Made by a program: the position numbers and the translations under genes. From Ruminococcaceae bacterium UBA6855 (GTDB lineage: Bacteria; Bacillota; Clostridia; Oscillospirales; Acutalibacteraceae): a stretch of 40,331 nt of DNA. How positions within the stretch are numbered: position 1 is the first letter of the stretch; each line of letters begins with the position of its first letter. Location: assembly GCA_002451755.1 (NCBI GenBank), contig DKDF01000049.1, forward strand, positions 13,293-53,623. The letters are read 5' to 3'. Positions 21,922-29,352 of this stretch are shown piece by piece. The notes below the pieces were generated by a model. That model did no database searches and was not told the DNA's origin. It saw only the letters and a list, made by a program, of their open reading frames with translations.

Positions 21922-22576
21922 GACCCTTTTCAAGCAGCTCCCCTATCTTGCCCATGACAAGTCTGGAAGCGTCCTTTATCTCACTCATATTTGATTCGTC
22001 CGTAAGTCCGAGCTCCTCATAGGGAATGACCTCGCCGAAGCGGACGGTTATCTTCTTGCGGAACTTGCTCTTGCCCTCGAAATAGATACACGCGGGCAGA
22101 ACATCGGCATGGGTGGCTTTGGCTATAAGCGCGACACCTGCCTTGGGCGGCAGCATCTTGCCGTCGGGATCCTTTGAGCGCGTTCCCTCGGGGAATATGC
22201 CGAGAACCTTGCCCTCTTCGACAAGGCGGATAGCATAGTTGAGCGAACGCTGGTCGCCCGTTCCGCGGCTTATCGGGAACGCATTCAGGTGGCGAAGCAT
22301 CCACGAAGCGAGCTTATTGAGATTGAACAGCTCGAGCTTCGCCATGTAATGGATCTTGCGGACTCTCGCTGCAACGATAAGTCCGGGATCATACGAATTG
22401 CGGTGGTTCGAGGCAATTATAAGACTGCCTGTTTTCGGCACGTTTTCGCGGCCGATGTACTGCGTCTTAAAGATGATCTTTGCGAGCGGATGAAACATCC
22501 AAACGAAAACGTCATAAAATTTTCTGTCTCTGGTATCGTCGTAGTTAAATGCTTTGCCCTTAATCTTCGGTTCCAT
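21908..22576 (-). CDS. plsC: 1-acyl-sn-glycerol-3-phosphate acyltransferase
   Basis: A 222-residue membrane-associated acyltransferase of phospholipid synthesis, which adds the second acyl chain to lysophosphatidate. The catalytic HX4D motif is NHRNSYD (near residue 57) and the substrate motif FPEGTRSKDPDG is intact. An N-terminal amphipathic stretch (FVWMFHPLAKIIFK) probably lies in the membrane interface. The ATG at 22576 has GGAG upstream and overlaps the cmk stop (ATGA). The cmk-plsC-ispH/rpsA order is common in Clostridia. Confidence 0.93.
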   Translation of the reverse strand: MEPKIKGKAFNYDDTRDRKFYDVFVWMFHPLAKIIFKTQYIGRENVPKTGSLIIASNHRNSYDPGLIVAARVRKIHYMAKLELFNLNKLASWMLRHLNAFPISRGTGDQRSLNYAIRLVEEGKVLGIFPEGTRSKDPDGKMLPPKAGVALIAKATHADVLPACIYFEGKSKFRKKITVRFGEVIPYEELGLTDESNMSEIKDASRLVMGKIGELLEKGHEKD

Positions 22577-23241
22577 CAAAGATTCTCCTTAATAACATTT
22601 TTTATTTTCTCTATCGACTCGTCGAGCGAAAGCTCCGTCGTATCGACCGTTATGGCGTCGGGCGCGGCTCTGAGCGGAGCGATAGCCCGATTGGAATCAT
22701 TATAATCCCTTTGCTTCATTTCTGCAAGCACATTTTCGTATTCGACCTTTTCGCCCTTTTCTATGAGCTCTTTATAGCGGCGGCGCGCACGCTCCTCGGC
22801 GGAGGCGGTGAGGAAAATCTTGACCTGCGCGTGGGGCAGAACAACGGTTCCGATATCGCGCCCGTCCATGACGCAGTCGTTTTTGGCGGCGATATCCTGC
22901 TGGAGACCGAAAAGGAACTCGCGGACTGCAGGCACCGCCGAAACTTTTGAAGCCGCCATTGACGCTTCGGGAGTTCTGATGAACGCCGAGACATTCTCGC
23001 CGTTTAAAAACACTGCCTGCTCGCCGTTTTCGTATTTGAGTTCAACGGATATGCCCTTGACGCTCTCGGCAATAGCCTCGGGATTTTCAAGGTCGACTCC
23101 GCAGCGCAGTGCGTTGAGTCCGACGGTGCGGTAAAGCGCGCCGGTATCGACATAGATAAATCCGAGCGCCTGAGCCGCGCGGCGTGATATTGTGCTCTTG
23201 CCCGCTCCTGCGGGGCCGTCGATTGCAACATTTATTGACAT
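22576..23241 (-). CDS. cmk: cytidylate kinase
   Basis: A 221-residue (d)CMP kinase. The P-loop DGPAGAGKSTISR is at residues 8-20, followed by YVDTGALYRTVG for nucleotide binding. DGRDIGTVVLPHAQVKIFLTAS is the CMP-kinase signature, and AEERARRRYKEL forms the lid region. It recycles CMP and dCMP in the cytoplasm. AAGGAAAA precedes the ATG. It is coupled to plsC by an ATGA overlap and lies 24 nt after the flavoprotein gene. Confidence 0.95.
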   Translation of the reverse strand: MSINVAIDGPAGAGKSTISRRAAQALGFIYVDTGALYRTVGLNALRCGVDLENPEAIAESVKGISVELKYENGEQAVFLNGENVSAFIRTPEASMAASKVSAVPAVREFLFGLQQDIAAKNDCVMDGRDIGTVVLPHAQVKIFLTASAEERARRRYKELIEKGEKVEYENVLAEMKQRDYNDSNRAIAPLRAAPDAITVDTTELSLDESIEKIKNVIKENL

Positions 23242-23265
23242 AGAGATTTTCCTTTCGTGCTTTCT

Positions 23266-24501
23266 TTATTGAGCCGCGCTCTCTCCGGCAAGATGTCCGG
23301 TCGAGAACGCTATCTGCAAATTGAATCCGCCCGTGTAGGCATCGACATCTATAACTTCGCCCGCAAAATACAGACCGTCTATGAGCTTCGACTGCATCGT
23401 TTTCGGGTCTATAGCCGAAGTCTTTACGCCGCCGGAGGTGACAACCGCCTCTTCGATCGGGCGAAAGTCCGTTACCGTAACAATGAAATGCTTGAGCAGA
23501 TAAACGAGCTTCGCGCGCTGTTCGCGGGTAACGGAATTGACCTTTGTGTCCATTGGTATGCCCGAGAGAGAGACTATAACGGGCACGAGCTTTTTGGGGA
23601 GCAGGAAGTTGAGCGCGTTTATAAAATTGCGGTTGTTGTTCTCGCTGAAATCGCGCAGAACGCGCGCATCGAGCTGCTGCTCCGAAAGCGCGGGCTTGAG
23701 GTCAATAACGATTTTATATCTCCCCCGCTCCATCTGCCGCATATGCGAGCTCGCGGAGAGTATCATCGGACCCGAAACGCCGAAATGTGTAAACAGCATC
23801 TCGCCGAAATCGGAATAGATGTGCTTTCCCGTTTTTGTGTCCTCAACGGTTATCGAAACATTTCTCAGCGACAGCCCCTGAAGACGCGAGCAGAAGCCCT
23901 CGTGCGCTTCGAGCGGAACGAGCGACGGCTTTATCGTGGTCACGGTGTGCCCCGCCTGTCTTGCGAGCTCATATCCGTCGCCGGTCGAACCCGTCTGGGG
24001 ATAAGACCTGCCGCCGGTGGCGACTATCACCCTATCGGCATATATCCGCTCGCCGGAATAAAGTATCGCGCCGCGGACTTTGCCGGACTCGATTATGAGC
24101 TCCTTTGCCCTGCCGGTCACTATATCGACGCCCGCGTGCTTCGCCGCGAAGAAGAGCGCGTCGACTATATCGGACGCTCTGTCCGACTCGGGGAAAACGC
24201 GGTTGCCGCGCTCGGTTTTGAGCGGCACGTGCCGGGACTCGAAGAAATTCATTGTATCTGCGGGCATGAAGCGCGAAAACGCGCTGTAAAGAAATCTGCC
24301 GTTTACCGGCACAGCCGAGATGAGGGCGTTGAGATCGGCGCAGTCGTTTGTGACGTTGCACCTGCCCTTTCCCGTTATCATTATTTTGCGGCCGACTTTT
24401 TCGTTGCGTTCAAGCAAAACGACCTTGCCGCCGTTTTTTGCCGCGGTAACGGCCGCCATAAGCCCCGCCGCTCCGCCGCCTATTACAAGCACTTCAGGCA
24501 T
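23266..24501 (-). CDS. HI0933-family FAD-dependent oxidoreductase
   Basis: A 411-residue flavoprotein of the HI0933 / YhiN family. Features: the dinucleotide-binding VLVIGGGAAGLMAAVTAAKNG at the N-terminus, the family signature KVGRKIMITGKGRCNVTND near residue 38, VIVATGGRSYPQTGSTGDGYELA in the middle, and FAGEVIDVDAYTGGFNLQIAFSTG at the C-terminus. The reaction is not established; a role as a reductase of modified or oxidised substrates has been discussed for relatives. It commonly lies next to cmk in Clostridia, as here. Confidence 0.9.
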   Translation of the reverse strand: MPEVLVIGGGAAGLMAAVTAAKNGGKVVLLERNEKVGRKIMITGKGRCNVTNDCADLNALISAVPVNGRFLYSAFSRFMPADTMNFFESRHVPLKTERGNRVFPESDRASDIVDALFFAAKHAGVDIVTGRAKELIIESGKVRGAILYSGERIYADRVIVATGGRSYPQTGSTGDGYELARQAGHTVTTIKPSLVPLEAHEGFCSRLQGLSLRNVSITVEDTKTGKHIYSDFGEMLFTHFGVSGPMILSASSHMRQMERGRYKIVIDLKPALSEQQLDARVLRDFSENNNRNFINALNFLLPKKLVPVIVSLSGIPMDTKVNSVTREQRAKLVYLLKHFIVTVTDFRPIEEAVVTSGGVKTSAIDPKTMQSKLIDGLYFAGEVIDVDAYTGGFNLQIAFSTGHLAGESAAQ

Positions 24502-24523
24502 AATTTACCTCTTTTTGAAAAAT

Positions 24524-25378
24524 TTACTCGTCCTCGTGGGTCTGGTATATCTGATACTCGTCCCATATATTTTCGAGCGAGCTGAGATTGCTGTAGACCT
24601 CGCCGCTCTTTTCGCTCGCCGCCGCCGCTATCAGCGCGTTGATAAGGCTCAGCGGAGCAACGAGGGAATCGACGAACGAGACCATGCTGCTGCGTGCGAG
24701 GAGAAGATGGGTCGCGAACTGCGCTATCGGCGAATTCTCGCTGTCTGTAACGGAGATAACCGTCGCTCCCCTGTCGGATATAAAGCGCAGCATATTTATC
24801 GTCTGCTTTGAATATCTCGGGAAGCTTATCGCGATGCAGACATCGTCCTTGTTGATTCTGAACGCCTGATCGAACGCCTCGCCCGTTCCGGCGGGTTCGA
24901 TGAGGGTCACGCTGTCATAGACAAAATTGAGATAGAACGCCGCAAAGCTTGCAAGCGACGCCGCACTGCGCACGCCGAGGACATAGATATGCTTCGCGCG
25001 GTTTATCGCCTCGACACTCGCGTTGAACGCCTCGCGCGAGATGCTCTCGCGGGTCGCCTTTATCGTCTCGATATCGGAAGAAAACGCGTGTTCGAGCATA
25101 TCTTCGCCGCCCGCCGCCTCCATGCGCTGGACGCTTGTCAGCCTGCTCTTGACTACCTCCTGCAGGGTCTTCTGAAGCTGAGGATAGCCCGAAAAGCCGA
25201 GCTCAGACGCGAATCTGACGACAGTAGATTCACTCACGCCGACCGTATCGCCGAGCTTCGCCGCAGTCATAAACGCCGCCTTGTCGTAGTTTTCGGTTAT
25301 GTAGTCGGCTATCCGCTTATGTCCCTTGGACATGGAAGAGTAACAGCCCTCTATTTTTGAAAGCAGCTGTTTTGTCAT
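24524..25378 (-). CDS. MurR/RpiR-family transcriptional regulator
   Basis: A 284-residue repressor or activator with an N-terminal helix-turn-helix (about residues 1-77, KLGDTVGVSESTVVRFASELGFSGYPQLQ) and a C-terminal SIS domain (about 110-250, with YVLGVRSAASLASFAAFYL and the AISFPRYSKQTI phosphosugar-binding segment). RpiR proteins sense phosphorylated sugars. It is divergent from the GH95 fucosidase gene, making that gene its likely target. It is also the first gene of the run leading into the HI0933 flavoprotein (22 nt gap), cmk, plsC and ispH-rpsA, so it may share their transcript. Confidence 0.9.
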   Translation of the reverse strand: MTKQLLSKIEGCYSSMSKGHKRIADYITENYDKAAFMTAAKLGDTVGVSESTVVRFASELGFSGYPQLQKTLQEVVKSRLTSVQRMEAAGGEDMLEHAFSSDIETIKATRESISREAFNASVEAINRAKHIYVLGVRSAASLASFAAFYLNFVYDSVTLIEPAGTGEAFDQAFRINKDDVCIAISFPRYSKQTINMLRFISDRGATVISVTDSENSPIAQFATHLLLARSSMVSFVDSLVAPLSLINALIAAAASEKSGEVYSNLSSLENIWDEYQIYQTHEDE

Positions 25379-25401
25379 ATTGGATATTCACCTTATTCCG
25401 T

Positions 25402-25413
25402 TTACATATGTAA
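25402..25413. promoter_or_regulatory. palindrome in the rpiR leader
   Basis: TTACATATGTAA is a perfect 12-bp palindrome between the rpiR -10 box and its start codon. It is a candidate autoregulatory operator. Confidence 0.4.
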
Positions 25414-25417
25414 CATG

Positions 25418-25447
25418 ATTTTAGCATATCGCAACACAAAAATGCAA
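25418..25447 (-). promoter_or_regulatory. promoter of rpiR and the following operon
   Basis: TTGCAT (-35, 25447-25442), an 18-bp spacer and TAAAAT (-10, 25423-25418). Confidence 0.6.
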
Positions 25448-25464
25448 GACGGCAGAGCAAAAAT

Positions 25465-25480
25465 TGCAGGGTTTCCTGCA
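25465..25480. promoter_or_regulatory. inverted repeat upstream of the GH95 promoter (candidate RpiR site)
   Basis: TGCAGG-GTTT-CCTGCA, flanked by AAAAT on the left and TTTT on the right, ends 14 bp before the GH95 -35 box. It sits between the divergent promoters, a typical place for an operator of the neighbouring regulator. Confidence 0.5.
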
Positions 25481-25494
25481 TTTTCTTAAAAGCA

Positions 25495-25523
25495 TTGACT
25501 TAAAGCCCGATTTTTTCTATAAT
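25495..25523 (+). promoter_or_regulatory. promoter of the GH95 operon
   Basis: TTGACT (-35), a 17-bp spacer and a perfect TATAAT (-10), about 37 nt before the GH95 start. Near consensus. Confidence 0.85.
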
Positions 25524-25560
25524 CTATTAGTCTATTACTTCTTAAATAAGGAGCTTAAAA

Positions 25561-27858
25561 ATGAAGGATTCATCATTTCTCTGGTATGACAAGCCCGCCT
25601 CCGTCTGGACTCAGGCGCTGCCCATCGGCAACGGCACGCTCGGCGGCATGATATACGGCAAAGTAAAAGAAGAGACCGTCTCTCTGAACCACGATGAGCT
25701 ATGGACGGGACACCCGAAGAACACTATCCGCCCCGGTTCGCTCGAGGCTTTTCAGAAAGCCCGCGCACTCGCGCTCGACGGAAAGCTGCGCGAGTCGCAG
25801 GATATTATAGAATCCGACTTCATGAGCACATGGAGCCAGGCATATCTGCCCCTGGGCGACCTCGTTCTGACATTCGACGGCTCCGACCGCAAGTCCGATT
25901 ATATCCGCACGCTCGATCTTGACACGGCAATCGCCTCGGTCAGCTACAGGCAGGGTAAGCGCATCATGCGCCGCGAGCTGTTTGCGTCGCATCCCGATAA
26001 AGTTATCGCAGTCCGCCTCATCTGCGAAAACGGCAAGTTTGATGTCACGGCGAGCCTCAAATGCCAGCTTCATCACAAAGTCAAATCGCAGAGCGGTCTG
26101 CTCGTCATGAGCGGCGAAGCGCCGAGCGAGCACAACACGAACGGTCAGTCGGACAAGCAGAGCTATTCAAAAATCGACAGCGAGCGCGGTATGCTCTTCA
26201 CCTGCGCTGTGAAAGCCGACACAGACGGCAAAAAGCATATAAGCGGCAAGGGAATAGAGATAACCGGCGCGACGGTCGTCACGCTCTATCTCACCGCAGA
26301 GACGAGCTTCAACGGCTGGCAGAACAACGCTTTCACAAACGGCAAGCCGCATCTTGAGCCCTGCATTGAGAGACTCTCGAAAGATTTTGATTACGAAGCG
26401 GTCAAATCCGCGCACATCGCCGACTACCGCGCGCTCTATTCGAGAGTTGAGCTCGACATAGGCTCGAACGGCAAAGATAACATACCGACCGGCAAGCGCC
26501 TGCGCAACTTCAAGAAAGACAAAAACGATATCGCGCTCTACACCCTGCTGTTCAACTTCGGGCGCTATCTTGCGATATCCTCGTCGCGCCCCGGCTCGCA
26601 GCCGTCGACGCTTCAGGGCATCTGGAACGAGAAGCTCTGCCCGCCGTGGCACTCGAACTACACTGTAAACATAAACACCGAGATGAACTACTGGCCCGTT
26701 CTCCCCTGCGATATGCCGGAGGTCAACGAGCCGCTTATTGAGATGGTGCGCGATCTGTCCGTCGCGGGCGAGCGCACGGCAAAAGAGATGTACGGCATGC
26801 ACGGCTTTGTCGCGCATCACAATGTTGACATCTGGAGAATGACGACCCCCGTCGGCGGATGCGCCGTATGGGCATTCTGGCCGATGTCGCCCGGCTGGTT
26901 CTGCGAGCATATTTTTGCCCACTACGAATACACCATGGACGAAAAATATCTGCGCGAGACCGCCTATCCGATAATGAAAAAGAGCGCGGAATTCTACTGC
27001 GACTATCTCGTCGAGGACAAGGACGGCTATCTCATCGCCGCGCCCTCGACCTCGCCCGAGAACAACTTCGTCTTAAACGGCAGCCGCTGCGCCGTTTCGC
27101 AGACGACAACAATGACGATGAGCATAATCCGCGAGCTGTTTGAAAACTGCATCAAGGCTTCCGATATCCTCGGCGAGGACAAGGAATTTGCAGAAATTCT
27201 CAAAGACAAGCTCAAACATATGCTGCCGTTCAAAATCGGCAAAAAAGGTCAGCTTCTCGAGTGGTACAACGAAGAGAAAGAATCGGAGATACACCACCGC
27301 CACTGCTCGATGCTCTACGGTCTGCACCCCGCACATCTGATAACTTCCGACGGCACGCCTGAGCTTGCGGACGCTTGCAGACGCTCGCTCGAAATAAGGG
27401 GCGACGACGGCACGGGCTGGAGCCTCGGCTGGAAGATAAACTTCTGGGCGCGCCTGCGCGATGGCAACCACGCATTGAAGCTCTTTGATCAGCAGCTGAG
27501 ATTCAAGGCTTCGACCGGCATGAACTACTCCCACGGCGGCGGCACATACGAGAATCTCTTCGACGCGCACCCGCCTTTCCAGATAGACGGAAACTTCGGC
27601 GCTGTCAGCGGAGTCTGCGAGATGCTGCTCGACTGCTTTGACGGAAAGATTTATCTTCTGCCCGCTCTCCCCGACAAGTGGAGCGATGGCAGCGTCCGAG
27701 GTCTGCTTGCAAAGGGCAACATAAAGGTCGACATGACCTGGAGCGACGGCAGGCTGACCTCATATTCGCTCACCGGAAAAGGCAAGGCTAATATAATATA
27801 CGGCGGCAAGGAGACCGTCCACGAGCTTGACGGCAATACGCTCACGGTCAGGCTTTAA
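25561..27858 (+). CDS. GH95 alpha-L-fucosidase
   Basis: A 765-residue family 95 glycoside hydrolase, the inverting enzymes that mostly cleave alpha-1,2-fucose from the H antigen, mucins and milk oligosaccharides. The N-terminal beta domain starts WYDKPASVWTQALPIGNGTLGGMI and includes LNHDELWTG. The (alpha/alpha)6 barrel holds the catalytic parts: the Asn pair in INTEMNYWPV (near residue 370), HHNVDIWRMT, the general acid Glu in APSTSPENNF (near 500) and the Asp in QIDGNFGA (near 676). No signal peptide is present, so it acts in the cytoplasm. AAGGAG precedes the ATG. Two genes follow in the operon. Confidence 0.95.
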   Translation: MKDSSFLWYDKPASVWTQALPIGNGTLGGMIYGKVKEETVSLNHDELWTGHPKNTIRPGSLEAFQKARALALDGKLRESQDIIESDFMSTWSQAYLPLGDLVLTFDGSDRKSDYIRTLDLDTAIASVSYRQGKRIMRRELFASHPDKVIAVRLICENGKFDVTASLKCQLHHKVKSQSGLLVMSGEAPSEHNTNGQSDKQSYSKIDSERGMLFTCAVKADTDGKKHISGKGIEITGATVVTLYLTAETSFNGWQNNAFTNGKPHLEPCIERLSKDFDYEAVKSAHIADYRALYSRVELDIGSNGKDNIPTGKRLRNFKKDKNDIALYTLLFNFGRYLAISSSRPGSQPSTLQGIWNEKLCPPWHSNYTVNINTEMNYWPVLPCDMPEVNEPLIEMVRDLSVAGERTAKEMYGMHGFVAHHNVDIWRMTTPVGGCAVWAFWPMSPGWFCEHIFAHYEYTMDEKYLRETAYPIMKKSAEFYCDYLVEDKDGYLIAAPSTSPENNFVLNGSRCAVSQTTTMTMSIIRELFENCIKASDILGEDKEFAEILKDKLKHMLPFKIGKKGQLLEWYNEEKESEIHHRHCSMLYGLHPAHLITSDGTPELADACRRSLEIRGDDGTGWSLGWKINFWARLRDGNHALKLFDQQLRFKASTGMNYSHGGGTYENLFDAHPPFQIDGNFGAVSGVCEMLLDCFDGKIYLLPALPDKWSDGSVRGLLAKGNIKVDMTWSDGRLTSYSLTGKGKANIIYGGKETVHELDGNTLTVRL

Positions 27859-27869
27859 GGAGTTATAAA

Positions 27870-28433
27870 ATGAAATTCGACCTCTATGATTTTGACGAAA
27901 CCGTTTTTCCCGTTGATTCGGAGAGCGTATTCTATCTTTTCTGCCTTGTCAGGCACCCGTGGCTGATAGTCATTCTTCCTTATCAGCTCGTCTGCCTCGC
28001 CTGCTTCTTTTTGAAGATAGGCGGCGACAAGATGAAGGGCAGATTCTTTTGCTTCCTGCGCTTTGTGAACACGGAAAAGATGGTCAAAAAGTTCTGGGAG
28101 AAGAACGAAAAGAGAATATATCCGTTCTTCCGCCCGGAGAACCGCGATCTCCCCGCAGTCGTCTGCTCGGCGTCGCCCGAATTCCTGCTGCGCCCGATAT
28201 GCGAAAAGTACAAGGTACACACGCTCATCGCCACGCGCCTTGACCCGCACACGGGCAGAATGACCGGGCTCAACTGCAAGGACGGCGAAAAAGTCATAAG
28301 AATAAACGAGACGATGCCCGGCGCAAAATTTGAGAAAGTTTTTTCGGACTCTCTTAAAAGCGACGCGCCGATATTCGCGCTCGGAGAGATAAACTATCAC
28401 GCAGTGAGGGGTAAACTGACGCGCATAAAATAA
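27870..28433 (+). CDS. HAD-superfamily (subfamily IB-like) phosphatase
   Basis: A 187-residue HAD protein. Motif I is YDFDETVFPVDS with the nucleophile Asp, motif II is VVCSASPEFLLRP, and the motif III lysine is probably in GLNCKDGEKV. A hydrophobic cap segment (HPWLIVILPYQLVCLACFFL) could touch the membrane, as in phosphatases of lipid-linked substrates. The usual late acidic motif IV is weak (IFALGEINYHA in place of a clear GDSxxD), so activity is uncertain. AAGGAG spans the gap after the GH95 stop, so it is co-transcribed. Confidence 0.75.
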   Translation: MKFDLYDFDETVFPVDSESVFYLFCLVRHPWLIVILPYQLVCLACFFLKIGGDKMKGRFFCFLRFVNTEKMVKKFWEKNEKRIYPFFRPENRDLPAVVCSASPEFLLRPICEKYKVHTLIATRLDPHTGRMTGLNCKDGEKVIRINETMPGAKFEKVFSDSLKSDAPIFALGEINYHAVRGKLTRIK

Positions 28434-28458
28434 GTTTCAACACACTGGAGATGTAAAA

Positions 28459-29253
28459 ATGATAATAGACAGCCACGCACATATATACCCGGACAAGCTC
28501 GCCAGAAAGGCGGCGCGCAGCATCGGCGATTTTTACGACATCGACATGAACCTTGACGGCACGGTTGATATGCTTCTCAAGGTCGGCGACGAGGCGGGAG
28601 TTGACAAATTCCTTGTTCACTCGGTCGCAACTACTCCGCACCAGGTACGCTCGATAAACTCGTTTATCGCAAAGAGCGTATCGGAGCACCCCGACCGCTT
28701 TATCGGCTTTGCGACGCTCCACCCCGGATGCGGGGACGAGATACCGAAAATCGTTGACGAGGCGATAGAACTCGGACTCTCGGGCATAAAGCTGCACCCC
28801 GATTTTCAAGAGTTCGACATAGTCGCGCCTGAAGCGATGCGCATGTATGAAGTGCTCGAGGGCAGACTGCCGATACTCTTCCACACCGGCGACTACCGCA
28901 CGCAATATTCAAAGCCGACGAAAATAATAAAAGTCCTCGAAAAGTTCCCGAAGCTCGACATAATCGCGGCGCATTTCGGCGCATGGTCGGAATGGGGCTA
29001 CGGCTCAAAGGAGCTCTCGGAAGCAGGAGTATATGTTGACTCGTCGAGCAGCTTCTACGCGATGAGCCCGGAGAGGATAATGGAGATGATCCACATCTTC
29101 GGTACGGACAAAATCTTTTTCGGCTCGGACTACCCGATGTGGAACGTCAAAAAAGAGCTTGAAACATTTATGTCCCTGCCGCTGAGCGACGAGGACAGAG
29201 AGAAGATACTCCACAAGAACCTCGAAGGTCTGCTGGCGAAGTATAAGAAATAA
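28459..29253 (+). CDS. amidohydrolase_2-family metal-dependent hydrolase
   Basis: A 264-residue TIM-barrel hydrolase or decarboxylase of the amidohydrolase_2 (COG2159-like) group. The metal HxH is IIDSHAHIYP at the N-terminus; further ligands and catalytic residues are seen in GIKLHPDFQEF, LFHTGD, IAAHFGAW and FFGSDYPMW. The substrate is not known; family members act on lactones or aromatic acids. Its place after a fucosidase allows a role in sugar-lactone metabolism, but that is inference. GGAG lies 8 nt before the ATG. Last gene before a strong terminator. Confidence 0.82.
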   Translation: MIIDSHAHIYPDKLARKAARSIGDFYDIDMNLDGTVDMLLKVGDEAGVDKFLVHSVATTPHQVRSINSFIAKSVSEHPDRFIGFATLHPGCGDEIPKIVDEAIELGLSGIKLHPDFQEFDIVAPEAMRMYEVLEGRLPILFHTGDYRTQYSKPTKIIKVLEKFPKLDIIAAHFGAWSEWGYGSKELSEAGVYVDSSSSFYAMSPERIMEMIHIFGTDKIFFGSDYPMWNVKKELETFMSLPLSDEDREKILHKNLEGLLAKYKK

Positions 29254-29267
29254 AATAAAAAAATCAG

Positions 29268-29312
29268 AGCAAAGCCCCGCCGACACGGTAAAACTGTCGG
29301 CGGGGCTTTTTC
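29268..29312. terminator. strong bidirectional terminator
   Basis: AGCCCCGCCGACA pairs with TGTCGGCGGGGCT (13 bp), with TTTTT after it on the plus strand and a T-rich run on the minus side. It ends the GH95 operon and the convergent LRR operon. Confidence 0.85.
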
Positions 29313-29352
29313 AATTGTTAATCTGATTCAAAAAAGAATTCTCTGTTTTTTG

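Noticed and set aside
23257..24585. A 442-codon open frame on the plus strand
   Set aside because: Antisense to the HI0933-type flavoprotein gene; arginine-rich composition and no recognisable domain.
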